Shown in pieces: positions 20,291 to 31,083 of a stretch of 64,000 nt of DNA (positions within the stretch are counted from its first letter, which is position 1; each line of letters begins with the position of its first letter). The position numbers and the translations under genes were made by a program. Below the pieces are notes generated by a model. It saw nothing but the letters and a program-made list of their open reading frames with translations, did not search any database and was not told where the DNA came from. Source of the DNA: Selaginella moellendorffii (taxonomy: Eukaryota > Streptophyta > Lycopodiopsida > Selaginellales > Selaginellaceae); assembly GCF_000143415.4 (NCBI RefSeq), contig NW_003314413.1, forward strand, positions 66,832 through 130,831. The letters run 5' to 3'.

Positions 20291-21668
20291 ATGGATGCCA
20301 GGCGCCATGTCTGGGAGGGCGCGATCCCCATTTCTTTTCAGCTGGATCCTTCCGAGATTGCTACGGCGCCAGCTCCTCTTCCGCTTCTGGTAAGATTTCG
20401 ATTGTCCTGGTGCAAATGCAAATCTTGCTCTTTCATCGAAAGAATTTCCATTCCAAACATCAAAAATCTCGTGCTTGATGCGTTGTAGCTAATGGCTGCT
20501 CGGAATGGATACCTCCCCCTCCTCGCTACTCGAATCCGGCAGTATTTCCAGAACGCTGTCTTGTCTTCTCCTTCGTCTTCTACCCCTTCCAGCGATCAGA
20601 TTCTATGGTTCGATTTCAAAGGTTTGCCTCTCAAATGGTATAATCTAGCTAGAACTTCCTTGTCACTTAAGATTTCTTTGGTTTTTTTAATTGTTTCTTT
20701 GGATGGATAGGCACATTCCTACTGGTGTTCTATTTGACTTGCTGTGTCTTGAGCCACAAAGGCCGTGGGATCTCACAGTAAGAATCTTTTCTACAGAAGC
20801 TTGCGTTTAGCGGCTGATATGACAGGTCCATTTTCGGGGCTATCCTTCCGAGATGATGGCTCCTTACGAGGGCGATGAAGCTGTGAAATGGAGCTTCATG
20901 AACACTCTGAAAGAGGTAACGCAATTGTTGTTTCTATGGCCTGTAAGTTCGAATACTTTGTCCAGGCGTCGTACATCATTCGTGGAAACACGAAGAACGT
21001 CATGGACTTGACACAGAACGACCAGAACAACCTGTGGAGCAGCATTGTGAAAGGTTTGCGACCTGTGTTTGATGTGGAAACTATATCTGTAGTTTGCTAC
21101 TTCAGGGGATATGGAAGAACACGATCGCATCGCAGCTCAGTTTGTTGGTCCTGGGAGAATCGAAGGCAAGCCAGGTAGCTAGAAATCGTGATATGGTTTA
21201 GCTTTTTAACTCTATCAACTTGGACTCAGGAAAGGTACCTCTACGCCTTTACGTTCGTGCTGTGAACGGCGGTCTGGATGATCCTTTCTCTTTAGCCCCC
21301 GTCAAAAGCTGGAACGAAGTGATGATTCTGACGAGACCTGTAGAAATTCTTCGCCAAGAAGAAGGTGAGCTTGTAATCTTTCTTTTCCCTAGTTTCACTT
21401 ACCTTCTGTTTGAGCAGGCCTAGCGTTCACCTTAGGAGACGCACTGGTGAAAGTTCTGCCTCAATATTTTGGTAGCAGCTCCGAAGATCCCGAGCATAGC
21501 AGTAGCGATTCTAGAGTTGACGAATACGGACCGGGTGTACAGTTCGATGGCACGGTCAAAATTCAGGGAATTCAGCCCAACCTCGACTTGCCTTTCGACT
21601 GGGTGGCCAGAAATTTGGCTGGACAAGAGCATTTCACCCACGTCTGCCTGTGGGTGCCCGGGAAATAA
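20291..21668 (+). CDS. ATG5: Autophagy protein 5 (ATG5)
   Basis: Eight exons (20291-20389, 20489-20637, 20711-20777, 20826-20915, 20966-21053, 21106-21174, 21230-21364, 21418-21668) give 315 aa, close to the usual plant length of about 335. The N-terminus 'VWEGAIPISFQL' is the ATG5 UblA start. 'GYLPLLATRIRQYF' and 'DFKGLPLKWHIPTGVLFDLL' follow, then 'RPWDLTVHFRGYP'. The ATG12 acceptor Lys is predicted as K145 in 'ASYIIRGNTKNVMDLTQNDQ'. The C-terminal UblB contains 'PLRLYVR' and 'WVARNLAGQEHFTHVCLWV'. ATG5 is conjugated to ATG12 and, with ATG16, promotes ATG8 lipidation on the phagophore. The stop lies only 74 bp before the ATG of the next same-strand gene. Confidence 0.95.
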
Positions 21669-21742
21669 AGCTGACAACGTTTCTGTAAGTCAATTGTATC
21701 ATTAGCTCCTCGACACTAGGGTTTTGTTTCGCTTCCATTTCA

Positions 21743-23281
21743 ATGGAGAGCTCCTCGAGAAAGCACCATGTCCGCTGCATTGTGAAACTTGGTAAGTTTT
21801 CTCTTGTGAGTTTTATTTGGTGCTCACTATTTCCTGTGTGCCTTCCAGGAGGCGCAGCTATTACTTTCAAGGACAAACTCGAAGCTTTGAACCGCGAGAG
21901 TTTGTCTAAGACTAGCTTGCAGCTCCACGAAGCCATGGGAGGTGGCGTGTCTTTCAACATGGATTGGAGCAAAAATCTAGAAGTGCCAGATCGCATTGAC
22001 ATGGAGCTCCCTCAGAAGCGTGCCTTCGTTGTGGTCCATGGTGCAGGTATACTTTCAACACATTTTGTTCTAAGATTGTTGTTACTGTAGTCCTCGACTA
22101 AAGCTTGTAGATGTTTGCTTAAACAGGTTCTTTCGGGCACTTCCAAGCCAGCATTTCTGGTGTCAATAAGGGAGGCTTGGACAACTCGCTGCTCGTAAAT
22201 GCAGGTTTTGTCGCAACAAGATTATCAGTTAAGTTGATCCATTTCTCCTCTAGTGACACATCATTTTCTGTAACAATCAGGTCACCAAACTCAATCACAA
22301 AGTCATCCGAGCGCTTGCATCACGTGAGTACTTTGTTGATCATTTGTGAGAAAACGTAACTATCTCAAATTCAGAGGGTATTCCTGCTGTTGGCATGCCC
22401 CCATTTGCTGCTGGGTGGTCAACTCATAAGCGCATCGTAGGTAATAGCTTTCTTGACGTCGTGTTACGCATATGTTTTTTCTGCAGCTAGATTGCGACAA
22501 TGTTTCTGGAGTAAGGGAAGCTGTCGATGCTGGCTTTGTGCCCGTCAGTTTTGTTTTCTTTTATCCCTTGGACTCTTACGAAAGAACTTGCAGGTCTTGC
22601 ACGGTGATGCTGTGCGCGATAGCCATCAGGTAAGTTTTCCGTAGCCTGACTTCCAGGTAACTTTTTACTTTTTTACCAGGGCTGCTGCATTCTGAGTGGA
22701 GATGTTATCGTCCGCCGCCTTGCGGAGGAACTACAGCCTAGCTATGTCGTCTTTCTTGTATACTGATTTTTCTCTTTTTCTCTTTTGCTTCGCTTTGAAG
22801 TATTTCCCTGACTGAATCGCAGACAAACGTTCCTGGAGTTTTTGATCGTCCACCGTCAGAAGAAAATGCAGTTTTACTGCAAGAGATTGGTACGTTTTGA
22901 GCTTTTGGAGACACTTAATTTTATTTCCTAGTTGTCTACGAGGATGGGACTTGGAGCATTGCAAGACCACGACTTGAGGCCCCAGGTAATCTTCTCACTT
23001 TAACTTCTCAATCTACTAGACTCGTTCGCTTGCAGTGAAAACCGAGATGGCCTCTCATGATACCACTGGAGGAATGGCTACAAAGATCGCTGAGGCAGCT
23101 TCCATCTCTCGGCTGGGAATGGATGTCTACATTGTGGAGGTACAAAGCTCTTTTCTTCCTTTTTCTTCTGATCTATCATTTCGTAACATAGGCTGGAACC
23201 GAGCATGCTCTCCAAGCTTTGAAAGGAAACATCGAACAAAACTGGATTGGAACAATCGTGAGGAAAGCGGACTCTACTTAA
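21743..23281 (+). CDS. IPK: Isopentenyl phosphate kinase
   Basis: About 12 small exons, 312 aa in my model (first exon 21743-21791, last ending 23281). It is an amino-acid-kinase fold protein: 'CIVKLGGAAITFKDKLEALN' carries the N-terminal Lys and Gly-Gly ATP loop. 'FVVVHGAGSFGHFQA' has the catalytic His typical of isopentenyl phosphate kinases. 'GFVATRLSVTKLNHKVIRAL', 'GIPAVGMPPFAAGW', 'VPVLHGDAVRD' and 'GVFDRPPS' follow, with C-terminal 'DTTGGMATKI'. The enzyme phosphorylates isopentenyl (or dimethylallyl) phosphate to the diphosphate in the cytosol. In plants it recycles monophosphates into isoprenoid synthesis. The boundary near 22440/22491 could alternatively be 22434/22487, changing one residue. 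It lies 74 bp downstream of ATG5. Confidence 0.93.
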
Positions 23282-24000
23282 TCTTCACTGTGAGACAAAT
23301 TCGAAACTTACACTGGATTTTTAGCTCGAAGTAAGTTCTCTAGCCTGGCGCTTACCAAAGTGGAAGGAAAAAACTTCGCTTGGACTCGTAAGTTTCGTGG
23401 TAGATAAGAAATTTTCAATGCCAAGCCAACAACAAACTATCAAAGCATTGGAATGTGGTCAATTTGAGGATACGCTACATGGCTGGGACGACGTAAATGG
23501 GAGAAATATTCCTATCGTAAGTCCACGATGTTTCGTGCGGCACACGAAGATCCCATGGAATTTTTAACACCTCCAAAACAATGTGTGGATAGGCATTACC
23601 TACCAGCCCATATGCTTTGACCCCCAATCTCTGCCGTACGTGCCGTAGTGGTGTCAACGGTCACGATGCGCGGTAGGGCTCTTCGCATTGTGGAGAAGAG
23701 TAGCTTGGCCAAAAGCTAACCCACTGTGGACGTTTGTGTTTGCCCTACTGTAGTGGTCGCAATCAGCTACAGTGACCCTCGCCCAGCGCCTTTATCTTCG
23801 GTGCGCGCGCCAGGGTTTCTCGCACTGCCGTCTCGACTAGCAGCGGCCTCCAGATCCAGATCCACGACAATCTCGGCGCTGCTCGCGAGGTGAGGCACCG
23901 CTCGCGATTCCAGCTCGATTCTTCGCGAAATCTCTTCCGCATTTTGATCTAGATCTAGATCTTGATCCAATTTTCGTTGCCTTGTGCCAGATCCTGTGCC
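23282..24000. other. Intergenic, no gene supported
   Basis: Contains the IPK 3' UTR and the methionine synthase promoter/5' UTR. The last 120 bp include repeated 'agatctagatct' and pyrimidine-rich runs. No ORF with family features. Confidence 0.5.
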
Positions 24001-26986
24001 ATGGCGTCTCACATTGCTGGCTACCCTCGCATGGGCCCGAAGAGAGAGCTCAAGTTCGCTCTCGAGTCGTTCTGGGATGGGAAGTCGAGCGCTGCGGATT
24101 TGGAGAAGACTGCCAAGGATCTGCGCGCCTCGATCTGGAAGCAGATGTCCGATGCCGGGGTTTCATTCATCCCCAGCAATACATTCTCCTACTATGATCA
24201 GGTCCTCGATACCACGGCCATGGTGGGAGCTGTTCCTCCCAGATATGGCTGGACTGGTGGAGATGTGGCCTTCGACACCTATTTCTCCATGGCGAGAGGG
24301 AATGCCAAGCAACCGGCTATGGAGATGACGAAATGGTTCGACACTAACTAGTAAGTATCTGGCTTGTTCATGTGATTTGTGGTGGAATTGCTAACGTTGT
24401 GGAAATTTTGGGCAGCCACTACATCGTCCCTGAGCTCGGTCCCGAGGTTAAGTTCACGCTATCCTCGCGCAAGGTTTTGGAGGAATACACTGAAGCGAAA
24501 GAGGTTGGTTTTATGGTTTCTTTGATTCTTGCTGGATGTAATTCTTGGATGGTTTGCAGCTCGGCATTGAGACTGTTCCAGTTCTGGTCGGACCATTCAC
24601 TTACCTGTCGCTGGCAAAGCCTGCTAAAGGAGTTGCCAAGGACTTCGATCTTCTTGGGCTTTTGGAGGATCTCTTACCCGTCTACAAGTACTTTAAAATG
24701 TCCATTGTCATTTTTACTGAAGTGAGGTTCCAGGGAAGTGATTGGCGAGCTGAAAAGTGCCGGTGCCAAATGGATTCAGTTCGACGAACCAGCTCTTGTT
24801 CTGGATTTGGAGTCCCACAAGTATGATGTCTTTAAGAAGGCGTACTCCGACCTGGCACCGAGCTTTGGCGATCTTAAGCTTTTGGTGGTGACATACTTTG
24901 CGGATCTTCCAGCTCCGGCCTACGAGTAAGCGGATAATTTCCTGCCGTTTATCCATCTCATGTTTGTATATGCAGGCTGCTCACTGGACTTGAATGTGTG
25001 GATGGTGTGGGACTTGACTTGGTTCGCGGCACCAAGACTGTTGAATTGATCAAGGTAGCAGGGTTTCCTTCCTCGAAGAAGCTGTTCGCCGGTGTCGTTG
25101 ATGGTCGTAACATTTGGGCCAATGACCTCGCTTCATCGCTCACGTTGCTCGGGGAACTGGAGAGCAAGCTGGGGAAAGGAAACGTTGTGGTATCGACGTC
25201 GTCTTCACTTCTCCACACAGCAGTTGATCTCAAGAACGAGACTAAACTCGACGCTGAGCTCAAGTCTTGGCTAGCATTTGCTGCTCAGAAGATCGTCGAA
25301 GTCGTTAGTCTTGCTGGGGCTCTCGGTGGAAAGAAGGATGAGGTCCGTTCATAGATTTCATGTTTTGCATTTCTAAGTATTTGTTCGTCTGCAGGAGTTC
25401 TTTGCGGCCAATGCATCTGCTCAGGCCTCTAGGAAGACGTCTCCTAGAGTCCACAACGACGAAGTGAAGAAGGCGGTAAGCACGTTCTAGAATCCCCCCT
25501 TCATGCCATTAATCCATGTACTTGGTGTCTCAGGCTGCTGCCCTTCAAGGATCGGAGCACAGGCGTGCAACTCCTGTGGCAGATCGTCTTGATGAACAAC
25601 AAAAGCACTTAAAGCTTCCTATTCTGCCAACAACTACAATTGGATCTTTCCCTCAGACAGCTGACCTGCGCCGAGTGCGACGTGATGTGAAGAGCAAGAA
25701 GTAAGTGAAGACTTTTAGACAGGATTCTATCTTATGCATCCGTGCATCCGTGTGATCAGGATAAGCGAGGAAGAGTACGTGAAGGCCATCAAATCTGAAA
25801 TTGCCAGCGTTGTGAAGCTCCAGGAGGAGCTTGATATTGACGTCCTCGTCCACGGAGAACCCGAGGTAGGATTTGGCAGATTCCATAGCTGATCTAATCT
25901 ACATTGTCCTTTTTCGCCAGAGAAACGACATGGTTGAGTACTTCGGTGAGCAGCTGCAAGGTTTTGCTTTCACCGTCAACGGATGGGTACAGTCCTACGG
26001 ATCCCGGTGTGTAAAGCCACCCATCATCTACGGAGATGTGAGCAGGCCCAAGGCAATGACTGTCGAGTGGTCTTCCTACTCGCAGAGCCTCACTAAGAGG
26101 CCCATGAAGGGAATGCTCACGGGACCCGTGACAATTTTGAACTGGTCCTTCGTCAGAAATGACCAGCCGAGGTGAGCTTTTGTCTTTCTCATCGACATCT
26201 TTGCTAACTGGCCTTACGTTTCATTCACCACAGAGAGAAAACCACGTACCAGATTGCCTTGTCCATCAAAGAGGAGGTCGAAGACCTTGAGAAAGCTGGC
26301 ATCCATGTACGTTGTTCTATCGGTTTGTTTTGGCCGCGTGCTAACAAAAGCTATTCTGCCAGGTGATTCAAATCGACGAAGCTGCTCTACGAGAGGGTCT
26401 TCCTCTCCGCAAGTCCGAGCAGGCCGCCTACTTGAACTGGGCCGTCCATGGTTTCCGCATCACGTCGTGCGGAGTGAAAGACACAACTCAGGTAAAAGAC
26501 GCGACGAGTTTCTATAGCTTCGTGAATGACACTGGCGTTGTTTGAAATCCACAGATCCACACCCATATGTGCTACTCCCACTTCAACGACATCATCACAG
26601 CCATCATCGACATGGACGCCGATGTGATCACGATCGAAAACTCTCGCTCGGATGAGAAGCTACTGTCCGTGTTCCGGGAGGGAGTCACGTATGGAGCCGG
26701 CATTGGACCCGGCGTGTACGACATCCACTCTCCGCGAATTCCAGACACCGAGGAGATGGCCGAGCGCATTCGCAAGGTACAAATCTTTCGCTTGGTTTCG
26801 CTCTGGAAGATCCTGATCGATCTTTTTTTTTTTTACTAGATGCTTGCCGTCCTGGAATCCAAAGTTTTGTGGGTGAACCCCGACTGTGGTCTCAAGACGC
26901 GAAAGTATGGCGAGGTTCTCCCGGCGCTTACTAACATGGTCAAAGCCGCCAAGATCCTTCGCGCGGAGCTAGCCAGCACTCACTGA
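24001..26986 (+). CDS. METE: Cobalamin-independent methionine synthase
   Basis: Thirteen exons. The protein starts '[20 protein letters not shown]' and ends '[13 protein letters not shown]', and is full length for plant MetE (about 765 aa). The N-terminal barrel has 'DTYFSMARG' and '[15 protein letters not shown]'. The catalytic barrel has '[17 protein letters not shown]', '[19 protein letters not shown]' and '[12 protein letters not shown]'. The zinc ligands are visible: His and Cys in '[10 protein letters not shown]', Glu in '[12 protein letters not shown]' and Cys in '[11 protein letters not shown]'. The enzyme transfers the methyl group of 5-methyltetrahydrofolate (polyglutamate form) to homocysteine, feeding AdoMet supply. 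There is no transit peptide, so this looks like the cytosolic isoform. All introns are short with GT-AG borders. Confidence 0.97.
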
Positions 26987-27264
26987 TCGATCCCCTCACC
27001 TGGAAAGCGAGAATTTTTTCCTATGGCAAAATAATTTCTAAAGTGAAATGCTATTTTGGCGAGTTTTATCTTAATTGTTTAAGCAAGAAAATGCGAATTG
27101 GTAAAGTGTAAGAAAATGCGCATAAATTGAATTAAGAAAGGGGTAGATTGTGCGTGGAATCGATCCGGTGCCACATTTTTCCCGCTCCGATTCAAAATTT
27201 TCTATCGAATATATAAGCAAGGCCGGCTGGCTTTAACGCATAGGGTTTTGCGAGCGCTTTGGAG

Positions 27265-28938
27265 ATGGTATGGCGCTGCGTGTTCTTCCTTTTCGGTATG
27301 GTAATTCTTTGTTCTTGCTCTTCCAGGCGCAATCTCTCGCTGTGAAGCCGAAGACGGAGATTACCGAGAAGGAATCGCTTCAGCTGGTAAGCGCGCCGAT
27401 CCGGAAGATCACGGCATTGCTCAGTCGTTCTTTTCCAGACCAGAAATCTCCTCCGGATCGCCGTCTTCAACATCAGCTACATCCGGGGATTGTTTGACGA
27501 GAAGTACTTCGCCGACACTCCCATTCCAGGCATTGGTAATGCGATTGCTAACGTTCTTTGGCGGAAACTGACAGAGATTTCGAGCAGATATGAAGGTCAA
27601 GAGGCTGCTTCCCTACGACAATGAGTCCCGGAGATTGATCGACTGGATTGAAAAAGGTTTTTGTTCTTTTTTTCTTGTCGAGAGATTTTCACTTCCCTGA
27701 TATTTTTTTCATATCGTTCCTCAGGAGTGTATGATGCGCTGCAAAAGAAATACCTGAGATCGATGATGTTTTCCATTTGTAGCGGAGACGATGGGCCTCT
27801 GATTGAGGAGTATGAGTGTAAGTACCAAACGTCTTTCAGCTCTTTGATTTTTTCCAATGGCAATGTAGTCTCCTTCACCTACCCGGAAAACTCATGCGAA
27901 ATGACAATTGCTCGGGCTGGAGATGAGAAATCCGGCAGAAACGTCAGCTCGGGCGATAAGACGATGAAGTCAATGAAGTAAGTAGTATTCTCGTAAAACT
28001 GACATAACGAGTTTTGGCTGGGCAGAAAATCCGTTTGCAGGATCGTGAGAACTCTCATTCAGCTTATGCGCACCCTTGACAACGTTCCAACCGAGGTAGA
28101 TTTTCTTTGCTTGCTTGCCTCCAGCGAAACGATGTGATTGAATTACCCCTTGATCTCAGAGAACCATCATCATGAAGCTTCTATACTACGATCTAACGGT
28201 ATGCCTTAATGTATGACGATGCTATCAACATTTTTGCAGCCGGAGGATTACGAGCCTCCGTTTTTCAGGTGCTGCACTGAAGACGACCAGATGAAATGGG
28301 TGAAAACTCCTATCAGAGTGAAAGTAGGGGATCTAAACAGCAAGCACTACGCTGTGGCTTTGAAGGTGCGTAGCATGTCTCGGTTTCCTTCTTCCTTTGA
28401 CTTCTTCTTTTGCAGGTGAGAAGCACACTTGACCCTTGTGAGGACGAGAACGAGAGGAGAGACGAGAACGAGTGTGACGACTGCGAAGGTGATCAAACCG
28501 AGAAGGAACGCGTGGAGGTGGAAGCAAAGCTGCAGCAGCTCAAATGCAGCAGCAACGCCTCCACGATCGGTCTGTTTCGTACAGTCGGCTCCGAGGTGAC
28601 CAGGCACGGAGACTCGGCTTCTGGCTTTTCAAAGAGGCCGCTATCTCCAACAACATCCATTTGCCAGGTACTCGATTGGTTAATGTTGCAAGTTTTTCTT
28701 TTTTGTTCGTTGACGGATATGCTTTTTCAGCCGGCCATGTCCAAGGAAAGCACGATCCCGGCTAGAGGAGCGGCTGCTTTGAACTGTCATAGACTGAGCC
28801 AAGACTGCATGGACATGGACCATATGAAAGCCAGCAAGGTCATTTGAAGATCCTCGTCTTTCTTGAACTCGATTTTGATTTGTTGCGCAGGTGCAAGAGC
28901 CGATCTACCAGCCGGCAAAGAAAATGCGAAGCAGCTAG
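27265..28938 (+). CDS. ASY1: Meiotic HORMA-domain protein, ASY1-like (short form)
   Basis: Twelve coding exons in my model give 352 aa. The first coding exon is only the ATG (27265-27267), spliced to 'AQSLAVKPKTEITEKESLQL' (27327-27386), so the protein starts 'MAQ' like other plant ASY1 proteins. The HORMA core matches well: 'TRNLLRIAVFNISYIRGLF', 'DMKVKRLLPYDNESRRLIDW', 'YDALQKKYLRSMMFSIC', 'VRTLIQLMRTLDNVPTERTI', 'PEDYEPPFFRCCTEDD'. A region rich in Asp/Glu follows ('LDPCEDENERRDENE'). ASY1/Hop1 proteins load on meiotic chromosome axes and promote inter-homologue recombination. This copy stops far short of the roughly 600 aa of Arabidopsis ASY1 and lacks a SWIRM region. It ends in a basic 'VQEPIYQPAKKMRSS' that may be a closure motif. 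Confidence 0.9.
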
Positions 28939-29255
28939 ACAGGAAGGCATTCGGTTGTATATAAACTTAGTTGTCGGACACGTGGACTCGCGGTTGTGCA
29001 TCAGAGTAGCCCTAATTGTTCTGTCTTTCTTTCGTTGTTTTTTTCTCCTTCCTTCTCTCTGGTAAAGGCGGCACGCTGCAAACGCAGAGGTCAGTGGTTT
29101 TTCATTCTCGAAGATGCGCAGCTGACGATTTAATCCAATGCAGGGTGCTGGGAAAAAAAAATGCGGCCAGTTTTTCGATTGACAGCGCCTTGAAACTACA
29201 TGAGAGTGACGGATTTGAATGGCGTATATGCTGGAAACGCGTTCTGAGGCATGCT
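28939..29255. other. Short intergenic/5' UTR region
   Basis: Holds the end of the HORMA gene transcript and the 5' UTR of the palmitoyltransferase gene. A possible UTR intron (donor near 29090, acceptor 'aatgcag' near 29142) is visible. No separate gene. Confidence 0.45.
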
Positions 29256-30648
29256 ATGGGCAAGCGTCTTTATCAACACTGGAAGGGACGAAATGTGAGC
29301 TTCCGGCTTTCGATTCATCTAGTTTTTCCTCACTCCTTGTTGTGGCAGAAGTTTCTTTTTGGCGGAAGGCTTGTGCTTGGCCCGGATGCAAAGGCTGTAG
29401 CTATTACCGTCGTTTTGATTGTTGTCCCATCCATCGTTTTCTTCTCCTGCGTTGCGAGGTACCTTTTTGACGACTTTCCACACCGCAGTGGAGTGGCAAT
29501 TCTGGTTATAGCAGTCTTATACCTTACATGTGTAAGTTTTGTCTCGCTTTTCCCATTCACTGAGACGAGGACTGATTGATCGCTTCTCCATTCCAGGTGT
29601 TGACGTTCTTACTGCTCACCTCTAGTACAGACCCGGGCATTATACCTCGTAATCGCCATCCACCCGAAGTTGAGGACAGACCTCTGGATTTTGTATCTGG
29701 ACAAAGCGGGAGAGTGCGGCTCCCACGAACCAAAGATGTCGTTGTAAACGGCATTGCGGTCCGGACCAAGTACTGTGACACTTGTATGCTTTACAGGCCT
29801 CCTCGCTGCTCTCACTGCTCGGTGTGCAACAATTGCGTGGAGCGTTTTGATCACCACTGTCCATGGGTTGGACAATGCATTGGCCAAGTAAGCTCCACTT
29901 CTTCCTGTTATCACTTACAGACCAGCTTTCCACTTCTCTTGCAGAGGAACTACCGTTTCTTCTTTATGTTCGTGTCGTTGGCAACGCTCTTGTGCGTCTA
30001 TGTGTTTGCGATGTGTACCGTCTACATCAAGTCCGTGATGGACGACCGCCAGTGCAGCGTGTGGACAGCCATGGCAAAGTCACCGGCGTCCATCCTCTTG
30101 ATGGTCTACTCCTTCATATGCGTATGGTTTGTTGGAGGGCTTACTTTCTTCCATCTCTACCTCATCAGCACGAACCAGGTACCTCGTCCTTCGAGCACGC
30201 TGCTAGAAACCCACTCCATCTCTTACAGATTCTTTGCGTTTCTTTCGTGCAGACCACCTACGAGAACTTCCGCTACCGCTACGAGAACAAGCTGAATCCG
30301 TACAACCTGGGCATGGCGAGCAACCTGCGCGACGTCTTCTGCGCGGCGATCCCGCCCTCCAAGAACAACTTCCGAGCATATGTTGACGACGAGGAGGACT
30401 CCCGGGACGAGGAAGCGGGCAGCCGGCACAGCGACTCCGGAGGCACCAAGACCACCACACTCCCCAGCGAGGAGGCGCTCGAGGAGGAGGATCAAGAGCT
30501 CCACACTTGCGGGAACAGCAACGCGGACGAGATCCTGGAGGACGGAACCGAGTACGACTATGGCGGCGAGCAGTCCAGCCCCGTCAACTCCTCGTCCAGG
30601 CGCTCCAGTTGGGACCACAAGAGCGTCGGCGATCATAGCATCTGGTAG
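29256..30648 (+). CDS. DHHC-type protein S-acyltransferase
   Basis: Five exons (29256-29294, 29349-29531, 29597-29887, 29945-30178, 30253-30648), 380 aa. The start '[20 protein letters not shown]' matches the plant PAT pattern 'YxxWKGxNxFxxxGR'. Two membrane helices follow, then '[14 protein letters not shown]' (the DPG motif). Next comes the Cys-rich DHHC domain '[20 protein letters not shown]' to '[20 protein letters not shown]', then two more helices and the TTxE motif ('[20 protein letters not shown]'). The last 100 residues are acidic and Ser-rich. The enzyme attaches palmitate to Cys of target proteins at Golgi, vacuole or plasma membranes via the DHHC Cys. All key residues are present. 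Confidence 0.95.
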
Positions 30649-31083
30649 AGCTCACTGCTCGCTCGAGAAGAGCTATATAAAGAGTTCATTTTCTTATAAG
30701 AATATTCTCTAACCGTATAGAGTGTATTCTCCCAGTTAGCCCTAAAAGTAAGTAAGAGCTCTAAGAATGCAAAATTTGCGAAATGGAAGAGCTTTGCTGA
30801 TGCAGATGCTAAGCATGCGAATCACAAGATTGTTTAAGGAATCACACCTACATCCCATGAAATTTTCAAAAACTAAATTAATTAAAATGAAGAATCCTAA
30901 TGATCGCACCATTGCTTACTTAAACAGATTGTAATCCATAGGAAAAAAGAAAGTAATAGAATTGATTTGGCATCTAATTAGAATATTCATTAACGGTGAG
31001 AATTTTTTTGTTCCAGACCGAGCATATTCTCCCAAACCAAGCAAAGCGCACTTACATTTCTAGGGCTCTTCGTCTCCTCCAAG
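30649..31083. other. AT-rich intergenic
   Basis: 3' UTR of the palmitoyltransferase gene and upstream region of the deaminase gene. No ORF with family features was found. Confidence 0.5.
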
